Positions 22,356-33,568 of a stretch of DNA of 64,000 nucleotides are shown piece after piece. The notes below the pieces were generated by a model that did no database searches, was not told the origin of the DNA, and was given only the letters and a program-made list of their open reading frames with translations. The stretch covers positions 1-64,000 of the forward strand of contig JARGSG010000128.1 in assembly GCA_030374805.1 (NCBI GenBank). The letters run 5' to 3'. Each line of letters starts with the position of its first letter. Position 1 is the stretch's first letter. The stretch comes from Gracilaria gracilis. Lineage: Eukaryota; Rhodophyta; Florideophyceae; Gracilariales; Gracilariaceae. The translations under genes and the position numbers were made by a program.

Positions 22356-25300
22356 TCATATGCAACCCCCCAACTCGATGCCTTTGTGTGGTATTAAATC
22401 CCGGCAAAAAGGGTCCAAAAAATGCCTCCGATTATTGTGGTCAAAGAAACCAATCACTCTCTTGACGAAGCTGATAGTTTCAACGGTTCTTCGTTTGTCA
22501 CGTATTGAGCCACGTCGAGGGCCCTGCAGAAGTTGAACTGAAGGAATTCCGGTGATTTGGTTAATCGCCATTCCATACTGCCAGTCAACGCGGGCAACTC
22601 TCATGGTTTTGGAGTACAGAATTTGGTCGCCTGGGTGGCGGTACCGGACCACGATTTCCCATACCTCATTGACACACCCATAGTATACCACACAACGTTC
22701 TCCTGTTAGTCCTGTCAGGGCACTATCGGAGGATTTGAAATGTGCTGCTATCCAACAACGTTGTCTTGCCTTGAATGTCCCATTTCGTTCTCTTCGCCCA
22801 ACCTGGGCCAGCGTCTCGAAACGAAAATTCTGCTGCTCTCCACAAACTTCTGCGTTTTTGAAGGTGGAAAGGGTTTCAATAGAAACATCGAAGGCTGTAA
22901 TTGCAAGTTCTCCCGTGGCATAACGCAAGGCTTGGGCTCGCTTTCCTGCTCCACCGACTGTAATACCACCCCCCCCCCAAGCAAGGACACCCCGTTATGT
23001 TGCACACCAGAACCATGAATCTCATCTGCACTTTCGAATTCCGCTTCCTCACTGCACTCTTCTCCTGTCTTATCAAGCCGGATACTGACCTCACTTAATA
23101 CTTTGCCCTTCGAAAGTCCCATGCCGTTATTCAACAGCCTTAGGGCAAACAAGTTGCTCGTTTTATGATACAGGTTCGCTTCCGGTAGAACTCCTGATTG
23201 AACCATTTCGGCAACCTCTCCGGCCACTCTTTCAATGATAAACTGGGATAAATTAGCAAGTGGGCCACATTCAGCCAATATTGCTGGAAAGTGAAGTATT
23301 GCATGTGATTGAACCATTTCGGCAACCTCTCCGGCCACCCTTTCAATGATAAACTGGGATACATTAACAAGTGGGCCACATTCAGCCAATATTGCTGGAA
23401 AGTGAAGTATTGCATGCGTTGTGGGCGTGAAACAAAAAGCGCTTGAAGGTTCCGAGAAGAATATTTCCGAGAACAACACATACACCTGTTGCAAACGTTG
23501 TTGAAGCTCAACAATCTCCGACCTTTCAGGAGCTGTACTGAAGAGAATACTCGTTATATCAGATGTGAGTGCCCAGACTTGGGAGAATTTTGGATGCACT
23601 TCATCCCCACTATACACCACTGGACCATAGAACATGGCCAAGGACTTAAAGTTTCCCGCCTTGTACGACGACAGGTGTGAAAACTGTTCCGGTGGCTTTC
23701 CCCACTCTGAAGGTATCCCACGACATCCGTTTTCCAGAGAACGATTTATTCTCTCAATCGTCACATCTGGTAAAACATAATGCAGTTTCTGGGAGGCACA
23801 TCTCCGATGGACTCCAATGCAGAGTGAATTGAGATGCCTGACCCACCGCAAGAGCCACTGATGCATCATGTCATATGGTGACCCTTGCAGGATATCGAAT
23901 GCCAATTTGGCAATGTAAGGTCTCCGCTTCACACCGCTCTGCTCTGTAGCTCCTTGACCGCTGTACGATTCCCCCCTTCCAATTTTCGGTCAAGAAGATT
24001 CCAAGTCCGAACCATTTCTGCTTGTGTTCTTGGCTTTATGCATTCCTTGACCATGAGATCATTCCCTCGGTCTGATAACACTCCTCTCCTACCCCGTGCA
24101 CATTTCAAGCTTCCAACCCCCGGTACCATCAACAATCTGTTGCCCAATTCCGGCTGCTTCTTTGCCTCCTTGTGACATCTTCGGCATGCCCTCATTGCAT
24201 TGTGACCCTTGAATCCAAGTATCTTACTCGCCGCTGGCCAGTCCGCAGTGACAAACATGACGTAAGCATACAAAGTTCTAGTAACACCGTCTGCGCAGAG
24301 AACTGTTATACCGTTCTGAAAGAGGACAAGATCATCTATTATCGGCTTCAGGAATAAGTCGAATTTCTCGGGGTCATGCGAACCAGGTATGAAGCCTGAC
24401 AAAAGAGTGTTACACGCTTTGAAACGTTCATGAGGAGGAAGGTTGAGGATAACAAAGACGAGAGGCCAAGCAGATCGTGTTCCTGTTCTGCCTCTCAATA
24501 TTTCCAAGCCGTCCGATGAAAAGTTGAGGAAAACTACTAACTCTGAGTCTGCTTTCCAGTCTATCATTCTCTGCCCATGCCAACGACGGAAGTACGACTC
24601 ATCGTAAAAGTCTTCCAGTACTGTTGAATGGCCGCGTTTAGCAGGGCTGGTGGGTTTAACACACCCATCTACAAGATGATGGAATGATTCGAGTTCCTTA
24701 CAGAGGGCCTTAAGCTGTTGGGACACAAGACTGTACCAAAATCTGCATCCATCTCTGACATGTTCGGAGCAATTTGAAGTCGTACAATGGTTTGCTGACT
24801 CGGATGGACCTGATGTTAGAATGGGTGCATGTCCATTGGAGCACATTATCCCATACATCTTGACTACACCGGATCGCTTCACAGCATACCTCATGAGAGA
24901 TTTATAGCTGTACTTTGAAGAAATTACCTTTGTTTGAAGCAGTGCTGCAGTTTCATTTTGAGACATTCCACTAAGTTCAGCGATGCATAACACCTCCAAC
25001 AGTCGCTTGGCTTCCGAAGTTTTGGGGTGAAAAGCACTCTCGATCAGCAGCTCTTCTTCCTGTGATTCGCTTTCAAATGCATTTCAAATGTCTTCGTAAT
25101 TGACTTCCTGCTCATTCGAAGAAAGCCCTGCACTGCCTGGACTGTTCAATGATTGGGTTTGTAACATTGACTGAATACCGGGAGAAGCTGTGTGGTCATT
25201 CGCGTCTGCAATGCTGTGTTCGGGGTCTACGAATGCATCGTTGTGCGCAGTTAAGTCAGAAGCGTCAGCACTACTTGGCATCGTAACTGGAATGTAGTGT

Positions 25301-25905
25301 TCATAGGCAGGTGCTACCTCATTGTTTGAATCCGCTTTGGCCTGAGGGTTACAGTCCACCTTTTGATGCATTCGGTTTAGTCGGCCACGCCGCCTTCGTT
25401 TCGTAGCCGGTTCGAGCAACGGAGTTTGCGAGTTGCCGCTGTCTGTGCTACCGATACTTTCCCGGTACATGAGCTGAACCAAATCTGGATTACAAGGTGC
25501 AGAGAAGCTGTGATCTGATGGTGGGTGAGAAGCATAGTTTTCTGCATATCGCTGGAGCTCGGGGCAGTCGGACGTACCTGCCAACGCTCTGGAAAGTATG
25601 CGGTTTCTTCTACGCATGAAGATGTACGTACCTTGTAACCGCCAGGTTTCGCCGTTGGGCGTATCGTTTGGGTGATGAAGGGATGGTTGGAGGTCAGAAA
25701 GAAAGTTTTCAGTACTTAATGCGTAAATGGAAGATTGAAAAGCACGTTTGGGAGGATCGGAGGCTTTTCTCGCAGGTTTTGTACAGAGAGACCTGTTTAA
25801 AGTGACAACCACTTCACTCGCTATGCCATAGTGCCCCCTTTTTCCGCGAAACGAAACTGTACTGCCGAAACTGGTACAAAAGTGAAAAATGTCTGACCTG
25901 ATCAC
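22356..25905 (-). pseudogene. CACTA/Plavaka-type transposase (Transposase_21 family)
   Basis: In coding order: 25084-25905 is an N-terminal region with a basic KRRRRGRLNR patch; 23929-24999 is the catalytic domain core. It contains VVFLNFSSDGLEIL, SAWPLVFVILNLPPHER, LLSGFIPGSHDPEKFDLFL, and ADWPAASKILGFKGHNA followed by a CRRC pair. This is the conserved layout of the tnp2/Transposase_21 family. 22748-23932 continues in another frame with GSPYDMMHQWLLRWVRHL, the usual D-P-M-H region. 22356-22928 is a C-terminal piece in a third frame. A TGA-like break separates the N-terminal part from the core near 25084. The first in-frame ATG is unclear and introns cannot be excluded. The frame change near 23930 is at no homopolymer, so this copy is probably inactive. 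Confidence 0.85.
23200..23416 (-). repeat. 111-bp tandem duplication inside the transposase
   Basis: Two adjacent copies, 23200-23310 and 23311-23416, differ at only a few bases. The unit is 37 codons, so the frame is kept: the protein repeats HAILHFPAILAECGPL through EVAEMVQS. Confidence 0.9.
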
Positions 25906-26019
25906 CTTCCGATGTTCTCTCTCGCTTATTGACCGCTGTTACGAACTTTCCTCCTGTGAGCAGCCTTCTTCTATTTAGCTCGCACTCACGCTTCCAATTC
26001 TTTTTGGACAGTGTCAAAC

Positions 26020-27006
26020 ATGTCCCATTTACAGCACCCCGACACCGTAACCGCCGTTACTGCAGAGCCAAGGGAACGTTTCCTTGGGATACTTTCGCGC
26101 ATTGAATCTCGACGCAAAGATAAGAGCGGGATTGAAGGTCGTGGATCGCAACGTCGAATGAGACAGATATTCAATGCGAAAATGGCAGCCTATGAAGAGA
26201 AAGCTTATGATGAGAATAGTCCAATCTCTGGGGAGTTTGTATTTGCTGCTCTTCGCAGCATCATAGATCATGTGTACGATGTACGAAAGATTTCCGACGA
26301 TGGATACCTCACTTATCACTCGTTGCAAAAGAATCATCCAATGGTTGTAATCGAACTCCGCTCCAAACTGGAGAAACATTATCCAGTACTCAGGTACGCG
26401 GAAGGTCAATGGGCCGCAAACCTCCCGATTCAAGAGGCGTTTAGGCGTGACCGACAGTATCACGGTCCTCGTAGTCATCGAAGCACACGAGATTGTGTGA
26501 CATTGCCGACTCCTCAGGTTGAATTGCAGTCAAACTCTGCGAGAGGTTCTAATGCTGTCATTCATCCAGCAGCAACTGAAACCCTTGGGGTAGAGGATGA
26601 TCCCGAGGCTACCAATGCGGTGAATGACGGGGCCAACCTGCCTGCTGCGGGGCCTAGGCAGGCATTATCCTGCCCTCAGGCAGAGCGCGCTCCGGCCATC
26701 TCCGGAGAGAGTCACACCAATGCAGGCCTTGTTTATAATAAAGCTGGTGGTGTAAATGTTGCTGGTTGTGACCGTGGTGGGCGTCGCGTTCACGGTATTC
26801 GGGATAGTGGTAGTGATCGAGGTGGTCGGGGTGTTTGTGATCGTCGTGGTCGTCGTGGCTATAGTAGCCGTCGTTGTGGTCGTGGGGGAACTGACGCCTC
26901 TGGAGGCTCACAGATGTTAGGACCTCGTACAGAGAGGACTTCGGCTTCAAACATGGACGTCAATCGCCCCTTTAAAAGCGTGAGACGCGTTAACAATGAT
27001 TCGTGA
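26020..27006 (+). CDS. divergent ORF of the CACTA-like element, RG-rich C-terminus
   Basis: An uninterrupted plus-strand ORF of 328 codons, divergent from the transposase and starting only about 115 bases from its open frame, which suggests a shared promoter. I chose the ATG at 26020 (MSHLQHPDTV). Residues about 1-150 are basic and probably helical (RIESRRKDKSGIEGRGSQRR; LRSIIDHVYDVRKIS). A Pro/Ala-rich linker follows. The last ~90 residues are Gly/Arg-rich (DRGGRGVCDRRGRRG), an RGG-like tract that often binds nucleic acid. Two-gene CACTA elements in plants encode a second DNA-binding protein besides the transposase, and this ORF could play that role. That is inference; I recognise no family. 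Confidence 0.6.
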   Translation: MSHLQHPDTVTAVTAEPRERFLGILSRIESRRKDKSGIEGRGSQRRMRQIFNAKMAAYEEKAYDENSPISGEFVFAALRSIIDHVYDVRKISDDGYLTYHSLQKNHPMVVIELRSKLEKHYPVLRYAEGQWAANLPIQEAFRRDRQYHGPRSHRSTRDCVTLPTPQVELQSNSARGSNAVIHPAATETLGVEDDPEATNAVNDGANLPAAGPRQALSCPQAERAPAISGESHTNAGLVYNKAGGVNVAGCDRGGRRVHGIRDSGSDRGGRGVCDRRGRRGYSSRRCGRGGTDASGGSQMLGPRTERTSASNMDVNRPFKSVRRVNNDS

Positions 27007-27093
27007 AGTATGAAAGATATCATTTCTATCATGCTAATGAAGCTAATGAATAAACAAAGTAGGAGTGTGGTTGGGGGTCTACAGAGATCATTA

Positions 27094-28032
27094 TAAATCA
27101 TTGTAAGTTCGGCTCAGCTCGCGGCCGCCCACCAGCAGCTCGACCACGGCGCGGCGTGCCGCTGCCAGCGGCTGCAGCAGCGTGTGCAGCGCGCCGTCGC
27201 ACATGCGCAGGTCGCTCAGCGCCAGCCGCATCAGGTGGCGCTCTGTGCGCAGCACGTTCACGAGCACTCCAGCCGCCGGCGCCCCGTCCAGCTGGTTGTC
27301 ACTCAGTTTTATCTCGGCCACCGAGCTTATGGCGTCCAGCGCATCGGCCAGGCAGTGCACCGCCGAGGGATACGCACCCACCAACAACACGCGAATCTGC
27401 TCCAGACGGGGCGACTTCTGCACAGCAGCGCGATGCGCTACAGCACGCCCGACACGAAGCGGTTGGCGTGCAGGTCTAGCGCGCGTAGGTTTTCCACGCA
27501 CGGCTGTGACACGTCTCACAGCAGCCACACAGAGTCGGCCGCCAGCCCCGTCTCCGCCATGAACACCATCCCCGGCACCGGCTGCTGGGCGAGCAACGCT
27601 CGGCGCGCTACCACGCCGTTGTTGCCAAGCCCGTTGTGCGACAGGTCTACTGAGCGCAGCTGCTTGCACAGCCCGGGTGGAAGACGAGATGGAGTTGACC
27701 GAGCTCTCCGCCTTCTCGCGCGGTAGCCACGCCACAATACCCGACAGAATCATTGTCTCCAGGCAGGAGTTCTCCAACGTGCAAAGCAGCGGCCCAGTCT
27801 GCACCGCGGCGTATTCGTCTAGCGTCGCGCTGGAGAGGTTGAGCGTGGTGTACGGCTGCAGTGACCGCATCTCGACCAGCGTGGCCGCCAGCTTGCGTAA
27901 CAGCACCTCCCGCGACGGCGCCGACAACATGAACGACTCCGGCGTGCGCGCCGCCACCGCCTTCGACGCCGACGGCGATGACGCCGCCGCTTGCGGACAC
28001 GATGGTGGCGCATTTTGCTGCGTCCGCGACAT
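27094..28032 (-). pseudogene. leucine-rich-repeat (ribonuclease-inhibitor type) gene fragment
   Basis: A very GC-rich stretch on the minus strand. LRR signatures are found in two frames: LRSVDLSHNGLGNNGVVA and a NLRALDLHANRF block near 27480-27670, then VAEIKLSDNQLDGAPAAGVL and RHLMRLALSDLRMCDGALHTL at 27170-27330. The regular LxxLxLSxNxL pattern with ~28-residue spacing fits the LRR_RI class. At least two frameshifts and a stop break it. Codon use and GC content differ sharply from the transposase next to it, so it was probably copied from a host gene. Confidence 0.6.
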
Positions 28033-28149
28033 ACCTCACGTGCGGGCGAACGAAGAGACCCCACCGGAGCTCTCTCTCACCACGCCCACGCGCTCTACCA
28101 ACGGAAACCGATAATCAGCGCCGCGCTCAGCACCGTGTGCGTCGCGTAT

Positions 28150-28346
28150 GGCGCATGTTGTCGTACGCCTGGCGCTGGTCGCCGAACGATCGCATGCTCA
28201 ACGTGCTGCCACTGCACCACATTCTGAGGCTGGTCAACGTGGTGCTCAGCTCGGTGTACAATGGCGCCTCGTTGGAGATGGACTCCGCCTCTTACGCCCC
28301 CTCCGTTTGGCGAGCCATTCTGGGCGATTCGCAGCTGCAGCGAGGA
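28150..28346 (+). pseudogene. acyl-CoA synthetase fragment, copy 1
   Basis: Encodes RMLSYAWRWSPNDRMLNVL, LPLHHILRLVNVVLSSVYNG and WRAILGDSQLQ. This lines up residue for residue with 29117-29325 (LMYQLRTLSHAWHWSQHDRV; LLHHIHGLVNVVLGSLYNG). It is therefore a second, diverged copy of one segment of an ANL-family adenylating enzyme. It starts next to the LRR fragment and ends before a GC-rich spacer (28347-28600). Confidence 0.75.
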
Positions 28347-28619
28347 AAAGCGGTGGTGATGGAGAGAGCGCGTCGGAAAAAGCGCGTCGCAAGCGAGCGA
28401 GCAGGTGAAATCGACTGAAACGCAGCGCGCACGCCGCATGGGCGCGCAACAGCCACCGAGGCTGATAGTGCCTACAGCCGCACTCAGCAGCCGCCGGCGC
28501 TGGCGCTGGGCGCGAGGCCCGGCACGCCCGGGACGGTGGGAGAGATGCAGCCGCGCCGCCACTGTGAGGGGGGGTGGGGGCGCGGGCGGTGCGCGGCGGG
28601 CGCCTCAAGAACGCGCCTG

Positions 28620-30591
28620 TTCTGCGCGATGCGCGCGGTGAGCGCGTCGCGGCGCGCCGTCGCGGACGCGGACGCGCGCTGGTCGTTCGCGACGTTGCTG
28701 GCACGAGTGGAGCGAGAGCCTGAGCTGGGCGCGCGCGCGGCACGTGGCGCTGTTCGTGCCGCCAGCGCCGCCGTTCGTGCCCGCGCTGCTGGGCGCGTGG
28801 GCGGCCAGCGCCACGGCCATGCCGCTGTCGCCTCTGTACCCTACCGCCACAATCGCCCCGCTGCTGCGCTTCGTGCAGCCGCACGTCGAAACCACCGCGC
28901 CTTTCGACATGCTGCCGCTCATTTGCCCGGTCGTCACCGTCGACCACGACGGCGCCGCGCTGCCCGACGCCGGCCCCGACGCCCGGCTGCACGACCAGAC
29001 GCACTACGTGGAGCTGTGCGATCGCTTCGACCGCATGATGCCGCATGAGGCACTGCTTTTCTTCACATCAGGCACCACCGGCGTGCCGAAGTGCGTTGTG
29101 TGGACCGTTGACAGGCTCATGTACCAGCTACGCACGCTATCGCACGCGTGGCACTGGTCGCAGCACGATCGCGTGCTCAAATTGCTGCTGCTGCATCACA
29201 TTCACGGCCTGGTCAACGTCGTGCTAGGCTCGCTGTACAACGGCGCGTCGCTGGAGGTGCACTCCACCTTCGACGCCCACTCCGTGTGGTGGTCCATTCT
29301 GGGCGAGTCGCAGCTGCAGCCGCCCACCGTGTATAAGAACCACAAAACGAGAAAGTCGATACGCTGGCAAAGTCGGGTTTGAAAATTCCTTTAGTTGAAC
29401 AGTTTCGTGTACCGGTGGATTTTGGAGACCTTCGGGCCTTGCTTGCTACCAAGACGAAGAGCAAAAGTGTCATGCCGTAGACCAGAGAGATAGAAGAAGA
29501 AGAACTGCGAAAGAACGAGATAATACTAGCACAGTTTGCAACCACATATGTACCAGCGTTACACCCCGTTGCATCGTATCTAGATAAGAAGGTGAAACGA
29601 TGCGACTGTGGCACTGCGGTGAAGAAGGACGTGGAGCACGTGCTGTTTCGATGCCCCTTGACCAACGCGGCGCGTCGCAATGAGTTGCCAACCGTGCAAG
29701 AGAGGAAAGATATGTCGCTAGTAGAGATGATAAGACAATGGCCGCTGAAGTTTTTGGCCTTTTTGAAGAGAGAGGATTACCTGTAGGGTAATTCTCCTGC
29801 CGTCTCGGAATCAGGGGCGACAGGCCATAATAAAGAAGAAGAAGAAGCTCATTATCTACTACCAAGCCGCGTCCGCGCGCGATCAGAGCGCCATGCGCCG
29901 CGCAACCGCCCAGCTCAGGCTCTACGTTTGCGGCAGCGCCTTGCTTTCCAAGCCCGATTTCGATGCGTGGGCGCCGCATCTCTGGACATCATATCCTTGA
30001 GCGCTACGGTATGATGGAGACCAGTAGGGAGCTTAGTAACCTGTTCGACAGCCGCAAGAACGGCCTGCTTGGACTGCCGTTGCCGGGCGTGCACGCTGCC
30101 ATTGAGCACGGGCACCCTACAGGCCAGCTGATCATCAAGGGCCCGGGCGTCTTTTCGCACTATTACGGCATGCTGGACAAGACGGAACAGGCCTTCATGC
30201 CGGACGGCTGGTTCAAGACTGGCGACGTCGTCACAACAGATCCAGACACCGGTTATTAAAACTGCTGGGAAGGGAGAGCGCCGACATCATCAAGACCGGC
30301 GGATACAAGGTGTCGGCCTTGGAGATTGAGGATGTCATTCGCGATTGTGATGGCATCGTGGATTGGTGCGCCATTGGCGTGCCGGACGATGTTTTGGGGC
30401 AAGGAATTGCCGCCGCGCTCCTTGGCGATCATACAAACGATGTCTTGATACGCGTTCATCGCCGGGTTGAGCAATTTTTCCCCAAGTATAATATCCCCAG
30501 GCAGTATCACGTTGTGGATGACTTTCCCAGAAATGCGATGGGTAATGTGCAGAAGCAGATACCTGGACTAAGGCTTGGTGTAGCAACATGA
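28620..30591 (+). pseudogene. acyl-CoA synthetase like malonyl-CoA synthetase (ACSF3), broken
   Basis: An ANL-family adenylate-forming enzyme. Order of motifs: RHVALFVPPAPPFVPALLGA, the phosphate-binding loop LFFTSGTTGVPKCVVWT (about 29060-29105), LLLHHIHGLVNVVLGSL, then the LINE tail. It resumes with LIIYYQAASARDQ, LRLYVCGSALLSKPDFDAW, RYGMMETSRELSN, DGWFKTGDVV, GRESADIIKTGGYKVSALEI and PRNAMGNVQKQ, whose Lys is the usual catalytic one. The spacing of these blocks and the SGSAALP-like element resemble ACSF3, which activates malonate in mitochondria. Breaks: frame change near 28730, LINE insertion 29340-29850, frame change near 29975, and a small deletion at about 30257. No introns are evident, so it may derive from a processed copy or an intron-poor gene. 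Confidence 0.75.
29340..29850 (+). mobile_element. 5'-truncated LINE tail
   Basis: Encodes the end of a LINE ORF2: an RNase H C-terminal VDTLAKSG-like block, then CDCGTAVKKDVEHVLFRC, the CX1CX8HX4C finger found at the end of many LINE ORF2 proteins, and a stop at about 29786. An in-frame TAG occurs at about 29480. A short 3' UTR ends in AATAAAGAAGAAGAAGAAG, a simple-repeat tail. It lies inside the acyl-CoA synthetase coding sequence, whose reading continues on both sides (PTVYK before, LIIYYQ after). The left end is set by loss of synthetase similarity and may be off by ~10 bases. Confidence 0.75.
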
Positions 30592-31390
30592 CGTAAGGTT
30601 ACATGATCTATCTTTTTGCTATTCGTTGCTGTTGGGAAAGCATGTACACGTAACCTTTACCTACCGCATTGAATCATGATCGCTTGCTTGCAAATGCACC
30701 GCTGCTGCTTGCGATTGTTCAAAGTGTGCGCGTGCGCTTGTGTTGCTTCGCCTTCTTGCTTTCGGCTGCCCAGAGCAGCTGTCATTGGCTGTATCTACGC
30801 TTGATATGGACCGTTGGTACCGCCGTCATACTATTTGCCGTTGATTTTGCTTGCTGCCTTCTTTTCGTGACGCTCGCCGACAGGCGATCGCGTTTCTGCC
30901 AAAGCTTCGACCTTGCAATACAGCGCCTAAACGTACACTGTCACCCGTCTTCATAATCAACTGTTCTCTGCGATCTGCATCTGCTTATCATAGCTTAACT
31001 TGTGCCCAGCTGCATGTTAATGTATGCTAGCTAACGCGTATTGGCGCATTCATGGCTGCACGTTGGCTAAAACGGCCTCCTACAGTCGGCACGGCGCTCC
31101 GGCTGGACCGTAGCTCCTATTTTTCCTTGTCTGGTTTAAACTGTTCGACGCCAATTGTTCCACATGGTTCAGCCGTCTGTTCTCAACCGACAAAACGGTG
31201 CTACAAATACGCTGCGTCTCTGACTTGGCGATCAAGGTTTGTATGGTGTCGTGTTCACGATCGCTTTTACTTTTCCCTGTCTCCCTTATGCAGCCGCAAA
31301 CGCTGTCTGCCTAAAGGTTCTCTGCGCTGCTTCTCCTCACTGCCTCTGGTTTCGAGGTTTCGATCCCAGTGTTCAATGTCATAGCCCATC
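30592..31390. other. no gene recognised
   Basis: This lies between the end of the acyl-CoA synthetase fragment and the membrane protein gene. It is moderately pyrimidine-rich on the plus strand. Short ORFs at 30669-30956 and 31052-31384 have no recognisable motif. It may hold the promoter and leader of the downstream gene. Confidence 0.4.
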
Positions 31391-32425
31391 ATGGGAAAGA
31401 TCTTCGCCGTCACACTCTTCCTCACCCTCTGTGTCCCTGTCTCTACCCTCACTATGCCGTCGCCCAGGCCAAAGAAAGTTCTCAGCACTGAAGGATTGCG
31501 ACGAACTGATTCGGATGTGAGTAACAAATTGGTTAAATTGCACAAGACCATTGAAGCTCTTAAACAAACCATGCGGCATAGAAGCGACGGGTACGGCTTT
31601 CATGCGAAGCAAAACACGGATCAGATGAAGATACGCTTTGAAAAACTCACCTCCGTCATATCACGACTCACCAAGCACAACTGTAAGCTTTACGTCGAGA
31701 ACAGGGGCCTTCTGCAGGAGAAAACGGCTTTGGTCAACAAAATAGCCAAACTCGTAAGCGAACTTGGCAAGCTTGCGATTGAAACCAAGAACGCTGGATT
31801 GCAGATGTGGATGAGAAGAACAGCCACTGATCTGATAGAGTTTCTTGAAGAGAGTGGACTGGAACAATTTGCCAGTCCGCAATTCTCCCCAATTATTGCT
31901 GGCCTCGTTTCCAATGGTGTGGTGCTCATACAGCTCACTATGGCAACGTTCTTTCTCCTGCACTTTTCGAAACAACTTACTGTGCTGCGGATTGTGATGG
32001 CGCTAAACCTTCTTGACCTTGGCTTTGCTGCTGCAATTTTTGGGAGTAGTTTGTTGCTACTTGGAAACCCGTTTGAGGACATGAGACACATTAGCGAGGT
32101 CAACTTTGTGTTCATCCAGATGGTTTTAAACGGAGTTTTTTGGCTTACGGTTTGTTTCTTGGTAGCGTCCATTGCTCAGAACCGTTGCAATAGAGCCTAT
32201 AAGTATTCAACAGTAGAGTTGCTTCTGTGGTCGGCAGTTGCGTTCGACTACAGCCGCAAAGTATGGTGTCCAGTCATGGAGAGAGATGATATTCCTATTG
32301 CTGTGCCGGTGGTGTCCTACATCACTTATCTGTGTGCAGCGGTTGCGAACGGCTATCTATCATCTCAAGCTGGATGTCATGCTGTCCACGCGGAAAGAAG
32401 TACGGCCCGTCTAGAACAAGAATAA
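31391..32425 (+). CDS. predicted membrane protein with N-terminal coiled coil, unknown function
   Basis: An intact 344-codon ORF starting with ATG in a good context (atcATGGG). Residues 1-20 (MGKIFAVTLFLTLCVPVSTL) look like a signal peptide. Residues about 42-135 are charged and helical, with heptad-like spacing and no Pro, which suggests a coiled coil. Three clear hydrophobic spans are at about 168-191, 199-223 and 237-261, with weaker ones at 274-285 and 302-320. Two Cys-containing loops are near 287-300. The C-terminus is short and hydrophilic. I do not recognise the family. It lies inside the CACTA-like element near its right end with no transposon motif, so it may be a captured host gene or an accessory gene. 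Its intact frame contrasts with the broken neighbours. Confidence 0.65.
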   Translation: MGKIFAVTLFLTLCVPVSTLTMPSPRPKKVLSTEGLRRTDSDVSNKLVKLHKTIEALKQTMRHRSDGYGFHAKQNTDQMKIRFEKLTSVISRLTKHNCKLYVENRGLLQEKTALVNKIAKLVSELGKLAIETKNAGLQMWMRRTATDLIEFLEESGLEQFASPQFSPIIAGLVSNGVVLIQLTMATFFLLHFSKQLTVLRIVMALNLLDLGFAAAIFGSSLLLLGNPFEDMRHISEVNFVFIQMVLNGVFWLTVCFLVASIAQNRCNRAYKYSTVELLLWSAVAFDYSRKVWCPVMERDDIPIAVPVVSYITYLCAAVANGYLSSQAGCHAVHAERSTARLEQE

Positions 32426-33568
32426 GAGATTATGGTATCTCTAGTCACTCATCACCAAAAATAACGCGAAGTAAACCTTTTCACAAGAGTAAAATGCTAT
32501 TAGATAGCTTCCTCCTTCTTCACCAAGTTTCGTGCACCATGTTGCAGACTAACAATCAAAGGCATTACGATACAGTTTTAACTACAATCATAACGTCGAG
32601 ATCTCGGGCCTCCTAAATCCGTACGAAAACTTCATCACCACTGACGGGCACTGAAGATCGTTTTGAGAAGCTGTGTACCAATCTGGACGATCTTTATTAA
32701 AATAGCAAAACAGAAAACGTGAATTAGAACCGTGTACAGAGAAGTGACGGCAAGAGGCTCTGAACACCACCTACAAGCGGCACATCTCCAGAAAAACCTC
32801 GAGCCGACTCCAAAAAAAAGACCATGAACACACACGAATGAAAGAGCTGCTTACGATTCTTCTTCGACTCAAGAACGGAGTGTCTCATGACCAGCCCTCC
32901 AATAACGGGTATGAGTAGCTTTAGAAGATATCGAGACTACCTGTACTGGTGTACGTTTTTTCCTGGTTTTTCCTCTTGCAGCGCCAACTGGGGTCGAGGA
33001 GAGGCATTGCGGGGTGCGATTCCGTAGTTGAGCTTCCCGCTTTAGCACTAAAGTTACATAGAGCTTACTGCAGGTGTACCGTGCACGGAACAGAACCATA
33101 CTCTAGTAGGCTTAAGTTGTTCCAGAACACAAGAACTGTGCGAAATGAATCTATGCTGAAACAGGAACGAATACTGTAGAAAGGAAGACTCAGCCACTCT
33201 GGTATGTAGCAATTTCCTGCGAATAAACATCAATGAACCGGCACTTGGCTCAACGGAGTTGGCAATTACACTGTTCTGTTTTTTTTGTTCTACGAGAGAA
33301 CGATAGGTAAGGTTACCTTTTTTTCCTCGTGATTTCTGAGGACTCACAATTTATTGTGGAGGTCACAGAAAAACGTCTGGTCCATATTTCAATCGCACCA
33401 GGGATATCCAGAGCAGATCAAGACATCCCCTGCGTATCACCGGCTCATCCACGCGTCGGCAATTTTTTAGCTACATTTTGTGACGCGTCGGATGAATGGC
33501 TGCGGGATATCCAACTGCACATATATATATCTGGTGCACATCCAATGAGAATCTACTACACATCTTTG
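32426..33568. other. right non-coding arm of the CACTA-like element
   Basis: No ORF with recognisable content. The part from about 33400 on contains subterminal words (gggatatcc, gacatcccc, acatcc) in both orientations, like the left end. Confidence 0.5.

Noticed and set aside
27156..29048. Many long ORFs on both strands in the GC-rich block
   Set aside because: Stops are rare at this base composition. Only frames with LRR or adenylating-enzyme motifs were kept.
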